Below, piece after piece: positions 12,891 to 25,055 of a stretch of DNA of 64,000 nt. The translations under genes were made by a program, and so were the position numbers. Source of the stretch: Byssothecium circinans. Its lineage: Eukaryota; Ascomycota; Dothideomycetes; Pleosporales; Massarinaceae. Below the pieces are notes generated by a model, which saw only the letters and a list, made by a program, of their open reading frames with translations, ran no database searches and was not told the DNA's origin. Position 1 is the stretch's first letter. Each line of letters begins with the position of its first letter. The stretch covers positions 542,884-606,883 of the forward strand of contig ML977002.1 in NCBI GenBank assembly GCA_010015675.1. The letters run 5' to 3'.

Positions 12891-14173
12891 GGATTAGATA
12901 AAAGGTCTTAACCTCTTAATAGTCTTAATACATATTCTTAGACTATCTCTATTAGTACCTTCTACTAAGCCGTTTTTTATGCTATAGTAAGAACTTATCG
13001 TAACTCTATCTACTAAGTTGTTACTTACGCTCTAGTAAGCTCTATAGTCGCAAGCGCTATAGTTTATACCTATAGTTAAGCTCGCATACGCTATAGTCTA
13101 TACCTATAAGACCTTTAAAATACACTATTATATTTTACTACTAGGAAGACGTTCTTTAAGTACATAGGTTTACTACTGATATGGATTAGTTTTTATACTT
13201 AGCTTAGTAAAGAAGTAGCTACTTAAATCTAAACTATAACTAATAGTAAACCTATATTTAAGGCACTAAGAACTAAAGTGTTATTTACCTGCATAGTTAG
13301 TATTCCTAGTTTCTTACCTTACTAGAGACTAGATTATTGTTTGCCTATATAGTTAGCATTCCTAGTTCTTACCTATTAATAGAACTAGACTATAGTTTGC
13401 CCGTATAGTTGGCATTCCTAGCTTCTTACATACTTAGCCTTTTAAAAAGCCCTAATTAATTCTTTTATCTTATAAAAGACTTACTCTCTATCTTATAAAA
13501 GACGTACTATCTCTATTTAATCTCTTAAAAGGTCTACTATTATCTTATCTTTATAAGTAATCTACTGTTTATTACCGTCTCTAAACGGTTCTACACTATT
13601 CTTAAACTACTAATAGTTCTTGATAGTTCTATTCTATCTCTATACTACTAATAGTTCTTAACTATATATAACAGTTTAGTACGCTTTAGTAAGAAATCCT
13701 AATTTAATAAATAACTTAAGAGCAAGCTTACTACATAACTAGCAGAGCTTTACACCTTCGGCTTTAAAGCTTAGGAGGTAGAGCTTGTACGGATTAGAAC
13801 CATACTAGAACTATTCTATACTATTTCAATCTCTACTTAATTATCTTACACACTTTAGTACCTGTATACACTACACTGTACCACTCTTAATTAGATACAC
13901 CTTATCATTTTCCCTATCTATAGGTTTAAGGTAATTGCTAAACTATTTCTTTCATCTATTTGCTTTACAGCTCTATAAGAACCTGCTTAGCTTTAGAGGC
14001 TCCTTCTTTATACCTTTTTCCCACTAGGTTTAGTGCGTTTGCTAGGGTCGTCTTGTACCTATTACCGCTCTATTCTCTCTTTACTTATTTATCCTATACA
14101 TGTTAAGGGGGTAGGGATGCCTATACAGGGGCGTATATCTAGCGCATTAGCTTCCTGCTTTACTAAGGGGGTG

Positions 14174-14331
14174 TATTAGACTAAACAGTACTTAACTATT
14201 CTAGACGGTTTAGTACTATTCTAGCCTAGCGTTGGCTCCTACCTATATAGTTACCTCTCCTAAGCTACACCACTAGACATATAATAGATTACTTTTTGCA
14301 TTGCATGCTTTTAGGTCTCAACTATCTAACA
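14174..14331 (+). repeat. Copia 3' LTR (158 bp)
   Basis: Same length as the 5' LTR at 7660-7817. The start reads TATTAGACT (TG changed to TA) and the end CTAACA. It is followed by the CTACT target duplication. Confidence 0.95.
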
Positions 14332-14413
14332 CTACTACTTAATGTATATACCTTATACCTACTAACCTCCCTTAATACGGACTAGGATCTGGTAAGTATA
14401 CCCCTCGGTAATA
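14332..14413 (+). repeat. Gypsy-A 3' LTR, second part
   Basis: The first five bases are the duplicated CTACT. The remaining 77 bp align with 5' LTR bases 1722-1798 and end GTAATA. The AATAG target duplication of Gypsy-A follows directly. Confidence 0.93.
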
Positions 14414-15209
14414 AATAGCTACTTAATAAGTAATAGTACCTACTCTAACTATATTATTAATAGGAATATAAAGATATATTCCTTTTACTATAAGTTACTT
14501 TAATCCTTTATTAGTTCTTTAAGCTAATAATTCTAAGTAATAAGGCTAAAGTCCCTCTTTATAATATTAATCTAGTAAATATCTTATCTAGTAATAAAGT
14601 AATCTATACTTAAAGACCTTTTACTAGTTCCTTTACCTCCCTACTTTCCCCTTACCTTTTAGGTACTTAGGTACTTTTTAGGCTTATTAGTAGAGAGCTT
14701 TATAAGCTTTAGTTTACTATCTTTTACTCCTTTAGATATAGTCTAACTTTACTTTACTTACCTAACTTATAGAGCTCTAGAGAGACTAATTTCTATAGGT
14801 TTTTATTTAAGAGTTCTCTAATAGCTTCTTAGGCTACTTTCTAAGCTAGATCTCTTATAGATATTATCTATAATACTTTACTTAATCTCTTAGTTACTCT
14901 ACGCTATAGCACCTATTCTTAATCTAGTTTTAGAAATGCTAAATATATTATATCTAAAGGGTTAGCTAGCTATATATCCCCTACTATAACTATTTCTTTA
15001 ATAGGCTTTTAGCCTTATGCTATATCTAGACTCTCTATTATAGAAAGTATTAAGAGTACTATTACTTATAAGGAAACTACTTCTAAAGCTCTATTAGATA
15101 AGAAAGGTAAGAGCGCTTAGAGGAAAAGCCTTAAGGATCTTACTAAGTATAGTAGTAGCTAAGGTAGTTATAGAAGATATAGTAAGCGTAGTAGATATAG
15201 TAGTAGTAG
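14414..15209 (+). other. Degenerate repeat remnant, right half
   Basis: This is the continuation of the unit at 137-1307 after removal of Gypsy-A. A plus-strand frame ending in an Arg/Ser-rich stretch (AGT/AGA/CGT triplets at about 15140-15212) is interrupted mainly by TAG/TAA, so it may be a RIP-mutated coding region. I do not recognise the family. Confidence 0.45.
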
Positions 15210-15538
15210 TATAGCTACTTAATAATTAACTTAACTTTATTACTAGCTTTTTCTTTTTACTAACTAGTCTTTAGGCTTTTTCTTTTCTTTAAGTTCTTCT
15301 TTTTTCCTTTTATACCTAAATCTCTACTTACTCTTACCTCTAATTCCTAAAAGGTAGTTTCTAATTTATATCTTTTTTTATATCCTATAATTTCCTATGT
15401 AAATTTAGCCTAATGCGCTATTAAATAAATAAAAACCTAATAACTATAGTAAATAGTAAAGAACTATTCTAGAGCCCTTTTTATAATAAATAGTAAAGAA
15501 CTATAATAAACTATTCTAGAACTATTCTTAACTTAATA
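15210..15538 (-). repeat. Putative 3' LTR of Gypsy-B
   Basis: On the minus strand a purine tract (AAAGAGGGAGGAAG, about 15552-15539) ends where a TATTAAG (likely TGTTAAG) sequence begins. That is the layout of polypurine tract then 3' LTR. No second copy of this LTR was found in the window, so the left end at 15210 is a guess. Confidence 0.4.
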
Positions 15539-15552
15539 CTTCCTCCCTCTTT

Positions 15553-17323
15553 AACCTTATTAACTATCCCCTAGTTAATTACTTACTATTACTCCCTAAT
15601 AAGCTATTAGTATCCCTAAATATTACTAAAGATAGTAACCTTACTAGGATTACTATATATTGTAATAGTACTTATGGTTAATTTAGCTAAACTTCTATAG
15701 CTCTTTTTTTTTACTTAACTTCTTATAGCTACTATAGAGTTCTCTTTAACCTTTTTACTTTCTTTCTTAAGTTATTATTAGGCTCTTAGTAATAGGCGTA
15801 GTATAGCTTATTATATATTAATTAGTATATCCTTAGGGATTAACTTTAGCTAGGCTCTTATTAGTATAGCTTCTTTATTTGCAGGTCTTTAGTAGAACTT
15901 CTTAAGCTAATTCTTATATATAGTATATATAAACTATATACTATCTAGCTTAGTAAGTTAATAATAGCTAGTTAATATTTCTATAGTTAAAATATAGTAT
16001 AGTTTAAGCTATTAGTTATCTAGCTTTTTTTTTACTAACTTATTATTTACCTTAATAGTGTCCTAAACTAAAACTAAATTACTAGCTTTAAAATCTTTTT
16101 AGTTCCCTTTATTAAGATCTTACTATTTTGTAGCTTTAAGGCGTAATTAGATAAAGTATCTAATTACCTCTACTATCTTTTTACCTTTCTACTTAAGCTA
16201 TTTAGTTCTAAACGTAAGTAAATTAGATGTTAATTAAACTATATTTTATAGAAGTATTTACTATAACTCTAAAGAAAGCTTAATTAGTATTATAGGTTAA
16301 ATCCTTATTACTATTTCTACTAGTAAAAGCCCTATGCTATAGCGTACTATTACTTAATTAGCCTAAAGAATAGAAGGTAAATTATCTATCTATCTCTTAA
16401 AAAGCTTTACTAGGCTTATAATAAGTAGTTAATATTCTCTTTTAATTAGTCCTTATGCTTTAGAGTTATATAAAAAAGAGTAGATTTAATAAATACTATA
16501 GTACTTTACTAGTAATTTTATAACTAATTTATTTTTAGGTTTACTATTAATACTAAGTTAAGAGAATATACCCTAGTAGTAGATAATATCCTAATAAAGG
16601 AACTTTATAACTAATTTAGATATTACTACTTTAATAGCCATTACTTCTAGCTAACCTAAAACGTATTCACGCGTAACTATAAGGAATCTAATACTAAGGC
16701 TACTATTTAGTATATATATAATATTAATAGTCTAATATTTAAGGTATTTTTAGAGCTTTACAGCTATAGTCTTAAACTATCCCTCTTATTAGAACTAATA
16801 CTAAATTACTATATTAGTTCCTTAAACTTCTTAATAGTAGAGTTATTTATAAACTTCCTAAACTAATACGCGCTAAATATCTAGGTTATTAATAACACGT
16901 TAGATAGTAAGGTTATAAGTAGATTTCTTAAATAAATAATCTAACCTTTTAAAGAATATTTAAGCTTTATAAACTTAGTTACGCTTAGTACTTTTTAAGA
17001 GATAATTAGGCTTCTTTCTAAAGTAGAGAAACTATATAATTACTTTAAAATTATTTAAGTAGCTATTATAGAGGAGCTAACTATCTATAACTATAAAAAC
17101 TAAGCTATAATTGTACTTATTAATTATATAATTTATAAATAGTTTTAAATCCTTTTTAGGCTCTTTAGGTAGCGTTTACCCTTCTAGCTATAGGTATCTT
17201 AATAAGGCGTTAGTAATAATATTATACTTTTTAGGCTAGTATTAAATCTTAAAGTCTTAAAGAAAGATAGTAAAGAGCTATTAATTTATAATAAAACTAG
17301 AAAGATTAGTAGAAGATTAATTA
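15553..17323 (-). pseudogene. Gypsy-B integrase region (minus strand)
   Basis: The minus-strand reading gives a Ty3/gypsy integrase core. From about 16680 down to 16100 the order is a degraded catalytic entry region, an FL.QDII-type stretch, the glycine-lysine-rich D-containing segment and a Y-N-x-x-A-Q-G-x-I-x-R motif that precedes the last catalytic Glu. CAA/CAG/TGG-type stops are frequent. It belongs to a gypsy clade different from Gypsy-A, -C and -D, and no chromodomain was seen. The element is interrupted on its 5' side by pogo-1. Confidence 0.75.
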
Positions 17324-19175
17324 ACGTAAAGTACTACTAAACTGCGTACACTACTAAACTACGTAGAATTCCTTAGTAATACTAACTTACTTAACTTTAT
17401 CACTATTATCGTCTATATTACTACTTAATATAATAAACTAAGTACTAGCCTCTAACTTAGAAGAATCCTCTTTATCTATTTAATATGTTCTCGTGTTATG
17501 CTTAGCCTTACTATAGTTACTGTAGTAGCAAATACCTAGTTATTATACTTTACGTTTACTCTCTACCCTTGCCCTTTTATAGTTTTAAATAGTTTCTAAT
17601 AGTTTAGAACTATTCTAGTCTACTATAGGACTATACTCTATAGTACCACCCTTCTAAATATACTTGCGCTTACGTGTTTTTTGCTTAGTTACTACTATAA
17701 GTTGCTTTTTAAGCTCTTTAATATGCGCCTTTATAAGTACGCTACCTTGCAGCACTAACTTAGCGCCTTTAATAAGCTGCGAAAGTCCACTACGCGCTAT
17801 TTATAGTAACTAAGTAATAGAATCTTATATAAGCCTTAACTACAAGCTAAATTTGCGTATATATTACTTAGAGTTCTTAATTGCTATAGCGCCTCTAGTA
17901 ATAGGGGTCTTAGTAAGGTATATATATATATATTAAGGTAAGTAAGTACTACCTACGCATTTAGAGGGACTAGCCCTATTACCTTAAAAGCTTTTTAATA
18001 GTTCTAAACTATAAACACGCTTAAAAACGCGTCTTTAAAGGCTAGTAGGAATGCTTCCTTATTAATATAAAAATATATTAGCGTGCTAAGCTCTAAATAG
18101 TCTTAGAGTACTTATGCTTAAGTAGCGAGAAGTATACTATATCAAGCAGCTAGAGGATATGTGATAAGTATAGTAGTATATAGAGCGTAAGGATCTTATT
18201 ATTATAATAATAATCCTTAAAATCATAATTAAGGTAGCTTTTGTAGCTATCTAAAATTAGTAACTAATAGACGCTAATAGTTCTTGCCTTTATATACGTG
18301 TTAAAGTGCCTTAACTACGTAAGACTAAGCTTATTAGTTGTCTATCTATTCTTTAAGACTAAGAGCTTCTAATTATATAGTATATTAGCTTCTTAGTACT
18401 ACAAAGAGATATAGACGCATCCTTTATATATAATAAATAGTAGGGTGAATATACTATTTAAATATATACTCTAGATATCTGTTACCTACTCTTTATCGCC
18501 TAGCTAAATAATAGTAGGCCTTGCTTGCCTCTCTAAGCTAGTAACTACTTTTATAGAGCTAATAGTACCTATCTAAAAGCTAGTCTTATTAAAGTTATAG
18601 ATATTATTATTATATATATTATACTTTATTTTAGTGTCCTCTATAAGCTTAAACTATGTGCTAACTACCTTAAGATCTTCTTATAAAGCTCTCTAATAGT
18701 CCTTTATATAGTTCTAGATAGTTTATAACTATTTTAAATAGTTTATAAACTATTCTACCTAGTTCTTACCTACCCTTTCTTTACCCTACTTAGCTAGTAG
18801 TTTATTCGCTATATTAGATACTTCGCCTAGCGTAGGCGCAAATCCTTACAAATTAAAGTTAAGGATGTATTTAATAATTATCTTATACTTAGTTAAGGAT
18901 AGTTTTAAATAGTTTAGAACTATTTCTGCTTAAAAAGGTATTTCTCTAGTGCGTTTGTTAAGGACTTAGTCTTTAACGTTAAAGGCTTTAGTAGCATGTT
19001 AAAGGCTTAGAAATTAGCCTCTATTATATGTAGTAAGGGTAAGCTAAAGTCTACCTTTATATTAGAGTACTTTAGACTAATATTATTATAGCATTTTCGC
19101 GTTAAAGATAGTGATAGTGTTGCTAAGGAATTCTACGCGGTTTAGTAGTATGCGCGGTTTAGTAGTACTTTACGT
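17324..19175 (-). mobile_element. pogo-1: Fot1/pogo-type DNA transposon (1,852 bp)
   Basis: The ends ACGTAAAGTACTACTAAAC and its inverted copy ..GTAGTACTTTACGT are flanked by TA on both sides. The TIR contains two tandem boxes (RIP forms of ACCACCGAACCGCC). The minus-strand transposase relic is homologous to that in pogo-2 and pogo-3, and all open frames are destroyed. It is inserted in Gypsy-B between the RNase H and integrase regions. Confidence 0.88.
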
Positions 19176-19177
19176 TA

Positions 19178-20742
19178 AGTTAAGTAATTAAAGTTTATAT
19201 ATTAGTTTTAATAGTAAATTAGTATCTATATAGGTGTAATATAAACTTTTTTAAGGCCTAAAGAACTACTTTATACTTAAGCTTAGTAAAATACTAGTCT
19301 AATTCTACTATAAACTAAAGTATACTTTTAAAATCAACTAGATATCTTTTTTTATTTTCTTTAATTTATTCTATAACTGCGCTAGATTCTTAATAGCTTA
19401 TGTCTATATAAAAAAAGATTATATAGCCTAATTTATAGTTAATTATAATAAGTATAGGTGTAGAAGTAATATTATGCTTAAGGATCTCTATTACTTCCTA
19501 TTATACATTGCCCTAAGTCTATTTAAAGTCTTTATAGAGAAGGATAAATAGTAGCTTAGCCTTAAATATAAAATAGAAAACCTATTATTAATAATAAATA
19601 TAAATACTAATAAACTATTAGACCTCTTTTATATTCTTATATTCTAGCTAGTAGAGGATCTTAAGGACCTTTTTATTAGTAGGGAATTAACTATCTAAAT
19701 CTACCTTATAACCTATAATTTTTATTTAAATAACTCTTTAAAAAGACTTAGTTCTAGAGATAGTAGTATCTACGCGCTCTAAATCTAATATTATTACGTT
19801 AAGCTTCTTAATATATTTAAGGATATATTAATAGACCTTAGGTATGACTTCTTTATTATTATATTTTAATTTTAGACTAGTAACTATAATATTATTAATA
19901 AATAGTAAAGTATTAAGAAAGTAATATTTAAGAATCTTTATTACTACCCTAAAAAAAGCTACTACTAAGTTTATTATATCTATAAGAATTATATACTATT
20001 AAACTAATCTAATTAGTATTTAAAAAGCTATCTTATCCTTTAAAGAAGAATAAAGTAATATCTAATTATAGCTTAAGAAGAGATTAAATAAAAAGTAAAT
20101 AGCTCTCTCTATAAGGTATTCTAAGAACTTATTAGCTAATAGTAGAAGTATAGTATTATAGATAGTATATCTATTAAGGATTTAAGTGTTATTAATTAAC
20201 TAATAGCCCTTATCTTTTTTAGGAACTAAAAACTAAGGATTATAGTACTAGCTATTATAGATCTTAAGGGTTCCTTAGGTAATTTAGTCTTAGATTATTT
20301 TAATAACTATAAGCTTAAGCTTCTTAGGATATTAGAAGCCTTTAACTTACTAGGCTTTATATAGAATAGTTTAAATATAATATAGAGGTAATATATTATA
20401 GTAGATTCTAGTTATCTCAGAGAATTCCTAGGCTAATATAGCTTCTTAATAGAATATTAGCTTTTATATTAACTTCTTCTTAGTAGGCTATAAATTATCC
20501 TTAATCTTTATTACTAAGAGTTATTTAGGCGTAAGTTAAGTACCTCTAAGAAACTTAGTATATAAAAGCTTAAATATCCCTTTAAATAGATCTAATAAAG
20601 GCGCCTTAAGTAGTATCTTTTCCTACTATCTTATAATTACTCTTTCTTACTAATCCTTATATCTAAAATTTATTTTAATATCTTTTTAAGGGTTATTTAT
20701 AGGGTAAACCTTTTTATTAACTATCTTATACTATCTTATATA
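19178..20742 (-). pseudogene. Gypsy-B reverse transcriptase region (minus strand)
   Basis: The minus-strand frame from about 20700 to 19700 shows RT signatures of a fungal Ty3/gypsy clade. There is a YNPQFLVPKKDKGYQLIN-type stretch at about 20240-20190. The catalytic box reads Leu-Phe-Ile-Asn-Asn at 19905-19891 (both Asp codons GAT to AAT), followed by a KYNNKEVIP-type segment. The domain order fits the integrase at lower coordinates. It is interrupted by pogo-1 (left) and pogo-2 (right). Confidence 0.82.
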
Positions 20743-22592
20743 ACGTAAAGCGCTACTAAGACGGCTAACCTACTAAGACGGCTACTTTTCCTTAGCAATA
20801 CTAAATTACTTAACTTTATTATTATTATCATTTACATTGCTATTTAATATAATAAACTAAGTACTAGCCTCTAACTTAGAAGAACCTTCTTTATCTACTT
20901 AATATATTCTCGCGTTATACCTAGCCTTACCACAGTTACTGTAGTAGTGAATACCTAGTTATCGTACTTTATATTTACTTTCTACCCTTGCCTTTTTATA
21001 GTTCTAAACTATTTTTAATAGTTTAAAACTAACCTAGTCTACTATAAAACTAAACTCTATAGTGCTACCTTTTTAAAACTACTTATATTTACGTATTTTA
21101 CGCTTAGTTACTACTATAAGTTACTGTTTAAGCTCTTTAATGCGCGCTTTTATAAGCGTAGTATTATGCAGCACTAATTTAGTATCTTTAATAAGCTATA
21201 AAAGCCTATCCTACGCCGTTCATAGTAATTAAGTAATAGAATTACGTATAAACTTTAACTATAAGCTAAATTCGCGTATATTACTTAACGTCCTTAATAG
21301 CTATAGCGTCTCTAGTAGTAGGGGTCCTAGTAGAGTACGTATACGTATATTAAAGTAATTAAGTACTACCTACACGTTTAAAGGGACTAGCCTTATTACT
21401 TTAAAAGCCTTTTAATAGTTTTAAACTATAAACACGCTTAAAAATACGTCTTTAAAGGCTAGTAGGAACGCTTCCTTATTAATATAAAAAACGCGCTATT
21501 ACGCTAAGCCCTAAACGATATTAGAGTACTTACGCTTAAACGGCGAGAATAACACTATATTAAGCAGCTAAAGGATGTATAATAAGTGCAGTAGTATATA
21601 GAGCGTAAAGATCTTATTATTATAACAATAATCCTTAAAATCTTAATTAAGGTAGCTTTCGTAGCTATTTAAAATTAATAACTAATAGACGCTAATAGTT
21701 CTTACCTTTATATGCGCGTTAAAGTGCTTTAACTACATAAGACTAAGCTTATTAGTTATTTATCTATTCTTTAAGACTAATAGCTTTTAATTGCGTAGTA
21801 TATTAGCTTCCTAGTACTATAAAGAAATATAGACACGTCCTTTATATATAATAAATAGTAGGGTAAATGTACTATTTAAATATATACTCTAGATATCTAT
21901 TACCTACTCCTTATTACCTAGCTAAACTGTTGTAGGCTTTTCTTACTTTTCTAAGCTAGTAACTACTTTTATAGAGCTAATAATACCTATCTAAAAGCTA
22001 GTCTTATCAAAGTTATATATATTATTATTATATACGCTATACTTTGCTTTAGTATCCTATATAAGCTTAAACTACGCGCTAACTACTTTAAGATCTTCTT
22101 ATAAAACTCTTTAACAGTCCTTTAAATAGTTCTAGACTATTTATAATAGTTTTAAATAATTTATAAACTATTCTATCTAGTTATAGCTAACCTTCTCTTT
22201 ACTCTACTTGCTTAGTAGTTTATTCGCTATGTCTAACACTTCACCTAAGGTAGGCGCGAATCCTCGCGTATTAAGGTTAAGGATATATAAGATGATTGTC
22301 TCCTCTTTAGTTAAGGATAGTTTTGAATAGTTTAAAACTGTTTGGAGCTAAAAGGTAATTCTATTAATGCAGTTAAAGAGGCTCTAATAACGAACGTTAA
22401 AAGCCTTAGCAGCGTATTAGAGGCTTTTAAATTAGCCTAAATAGTAAGCTTAAAGGGCAAGCTTAATTCTACCTTCTTATTAAATAAGTATCACGTTTAG
22501 TAGTTAAGGTATTTTGTAATAAGTATAGTATTAGTATTACTAAGGAAAAGTAGCTATCTTAGTAAGTTAGCTGTCTTAGTAGTACTTTACGT
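20743..22592 (-). mobile_element. pogo-2: Fot1/pogo-type DNA transposon (1,850 bp)
   Basis: Starts ACGTAAAGCGCTACTAAG and ends AGTACTTTACGT, with TA duplications at 20741-20742 and 22593-22594. The internal sequence matches pogo-1 and pogo-3 over the whole length in the same orientation. The transposase frame is destroyed by RIP-type stops. It is inserted in Gypsy-B just upstream of RT. Confidence 0.88.
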
Positions 22593-22594
22593 TA

Positions 22595-23041
22595 TAGTAT
22601 TTACCTTTCTAAATATTACTCTATTCTAAAAATAGTTTAATCTTTTTTTATAATATATTAACTCTAATAGTACTACTTATATCTTATTCTTTTCCTTTAA
22701 ACCTATATCTAATAATTATCTATAATAGGTAAGCAAACTTTAGTCTAATTCTATAGTCTAATAGTTCTAAGCTTATAAAAAGAAAAGTATACTTCCTTAG
22801 TAAGTAAACTCTTTAAGCTTTTCTTAACTTATTATTATTATCCTTAAGCTTAGTAATAGGAGAAGGATTAAGGCTAAAAAAGAAAATAGTTTTAGAGCTA
22901 TTACTATTTATAATTTTATAATAGTAACACCCTATTAAACTAAACTAAAGTATAAGGTAAGTAGTAATATACTAAGGTATACCTAGTAAAATTAGTCTTT
23001 AAATCCTTCTTATAATTTTAAAATAAGTTAGAATTACTATA
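22595..23041 (-). pseudogene. Gypsy-B fragment upstream of RT (gag/protease side)
   Basis: AT-rich, with a minus-strand frame that has mostly Gln-type stops. By position it should be gag or protease of Gypsy-B, but no clear motif was found. It is bounded by pogo-2 on the left and the TIR element (23042-25053) on the right, both with TA duplications. Confidence 0.45.
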
Positions 23042-23362
23042 ACGTATTCTACTACCGAGACGGCTAAACCACCAAGACGGCCACTTTTGCTTGGCAGCGA
23101 AAACGAAAGAGTATTATCTTAATAACAAAGCTAAACCTTAATATTTTCTTTTAAAGTTTTAAAGCTAGATAGATATATATATATACCAATAGCTATTAAA
23201 TTCTTATAGCTATAGCTTACGTAATAAAATAGTTATTAACCTTTAAAGTATTAATAGCTAAAACCTACCTTATACTATAAATTAATACCTAAACGTTAGT
23301 AATATACTATATAACTTTAATGAATTGCTTATTAGTATATTAGTTAGTAGCTATTAAGTTAT

Positions 23363-23802
23363 TATAGCGTGCAGCCTAGGCTTAATGCTATAATAGTAAG
23401 TGTAAGGTAAGGGGTAAGAAAAATTAGAAAACCTTTTAAATAAAGTTATATATATTAGATATCTCTACTCTCTTCTTACGAAGAAGATAATATATACTAA
23501 ATAAAGCTATATATAAGTTTAAAGTAAGTAAATATCTCTAAAACTAAAAGATCTAGCTTAATAAGTGTAGGTTTTTATAAAAATCTTAACACTGCCTTAA
23601 AATATAGCTTATATTAGCTATTTTCTAGTAGTTAACTATTTATATTATTAATATATATATATATAAAGTTTATTAAAAGTTTATTAAAAGAAAAGAAGTA
23701 AGAATATCTAGCCAGATAAAATATTTAATTAAATTTTTCTAATTTTAGGAATTTCTATCCTCCCTGCGCTAATTCTCTAATAGGTCTAGGCTGCACGCTA
23801 TA
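23363..23802. mobile_element. MITE-like insertion inside the TIR element (440 bp)
   Basis: A near-perfect 17-bp inverted repeat TATAGCGTGCAGCCTAG lies at 23363-23379. Its complement ends at 23802. The outer TA may be the target duplication. The interior is AT-rich and non-coding and includes TA microsatellite runs (about 23659-23672). The ends differ from the pogo-type ends, so it is a separate small DNA-transposon family. Confidence 0.6.
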
Positions 23803-23968
23803 ATTTTAGTGCTAGTAGGTGTATTATATATATATAAAGTAGCTCTAAAGTTATTATAACTTATTTAGCTAGTTTAGTAGGTATTTATACGCTATATACT
23901 AAAAGTAGCCTAGAATTCTCTATACCTATATAGCTTACTAAGCTATTAGAAATCCTAGAATATTTTTT

Positions 23969-24808
23969 NNNNNNNNNNNNNNNNNNNNNNNNNNNNNNNN
24001 NNNNNNNNNNNNNNNNNNNNNNNNNNNNNNNNNNNNNNNNNNNNNNNNNNNNNNNNNNNNNNNNNNNNNNNNNNNNNNNNNNNNNNNNNNNNNNNNNNNN
24101 NNNNNNNNNNNNNNNNNNNNNNNNNNNNNNNNNNNNNNNNNNNNNNNNNNNNNNNNNNNNNNNNNNNNNNNNNNNNNNNNNNNNNNNNNNNNNNNNNNNN
24201 NNNNNNNNNNNNNNNNNNNNNNNNNNNNNNNNNNNNNNNNNNNNNNNNNNNNNNNNNNNNNNNNNNNNNNNNNNNNNNNNNNNNNNNNNNNNNNNNNNNN
24301 NNNNNNNNNNNNNNNNNNNNNNNNNNNNNNNNNNNNNNNNNNNNNNNNNNNNNNNNNNNNNNNNNNNNNNNNNNNNNNNNNNNNNNNNNNNNNNNNNNNN
24401 NNNNNNNNNNNNNNNNNNNNNNNNNNNNNNNNNNNNNNNNNNNNNNNNNNNNNNNNNNNNNNNNNNNNNNNNNNNNNNNNNNNNNNNNNNNNNNNNNNNN
24501 NNNNNNNNNNNNNNNNNNNNNNNNNNNNNNNNNNNNNNNNNNNNNNNNNNNNNNNNNNNNNNNNNNNNNNNNNNNNNNNNNNNNNNNNNNNNNNNNNNNN
24601 NNNNNNNNNNNNNNNNNNNNNNNNNNNNNNNNNNNNNNNNNNNNNNNNNNNNNNNNNNNNNNNNNNNNNNNNNNNNNNNNNNNNNNNNNNNNNNNNNNNN
24701 NNNNNNNNNNNNNNNNNNNNNNNNNNNNNNNNNNNNNNNNNNNNNNNNNNNNNNNNNNNNNNNNNNNNNNNNNNNNNNNNNNNNNNNNNNNNNNNNNNNN
24801 NNNNNNNN
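23969..24808. other. Assembly gap (840 N)
   Basis: Sequence just before the gap (about 23927-23968) is nearly repeated just after it (about 24857-24898), both ending in AGAAATCCTAGAATATTTTTT. The two flanks may be the same locus or a local duplication. Confidence 0.98.
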
Positions 24809-25055
24809 TAGGTGTTGTAGGGTATAAAGCTTAAGCGAGTAACTTTATTCTATACTAATATAGCTTACTAAGAAATTAGAAATCCTAGAATATTTTTTCA
24901 TAACCTTTTAGATCTATATTACATATATCTGTATTTAAAATTTCACCTTAATAGCTCTTATATTTAAATTGTTATTAAAGGTTGAATATTTGATTTTCCT
25001 TGCCAAGCTTTTGGGCGGTTCGGTGGTGTGGGCGGTTCGGTGGTGGAATACGTTA

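Larger units (their letters stand above)
7660..14331 (+). mobile_element. Copia (Ty1/copia) retrotransposon nested in the Gypsy-A 3' LTR
   Basis: The element is 6,672 bp, with short 158-bp LTRs at 7660-7817 and 14174-14331 (TGTTAGACT.. to ..CTAACA). A perfect 5-bp target duplication CTACT lies at 7655-7659 and 14332-14336. The 5' LTR is followed by a primer-binding site, and the 3' LTR is preceded by the polypurine tract TAAGGGGGTG. The domain order integrase before reverse transcriptase confirms Ty1/copia. The frame is ruined by RIP-type stops, but less uniformly than in Gypsy-A. Confidence 0.95.
1308..14413 (+). mobile_element. Gypsy-A: chromovirus-type LTR retrotransposon, split by a Copia insertion
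   Basis: Terminal LTRs of 491 bp each begin TG and end in a mutated CA (TA). The 5' LTR is 1308-1798. The 3' LTR is 7246-7659 plus 14337-14413. A perfect 5-bp target duplication AATAG lies at 1303-1307 and 14414-14418. Removing the Copia element (7660-14331 plus one CTACT copy) restores a 3' LTR of exactly the same length as the 5' LTR. The internal region (1799-7245) encodes gag, RT, RNase H, integrase and a chromodomain in the plus direction, all full of RIP stops. The element is closely related to Gypsy-C but lacks about 1 kb of the gag-protease region. Confidence 0.95.
23042..25053. mobile_element. Non-autonomous TIR element sharing pogo ends, contains assembly gap
   Basis: The left end ACGTATTCTACTACC and right end GGTGGTGGAATACGT are inverted copies, with TA duplications at 23040-23041 and 25054-25055. 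The outer TIR, with two tandem GGCGGTTCGGTGG-like boxes, resembles that of pogo-1 to -4, but the interior is unrelated and shows no transposase. It was probably mobilised in trans. The 840 N lie inside. A second copy's end is at 1-134. Confidence 0.8.
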
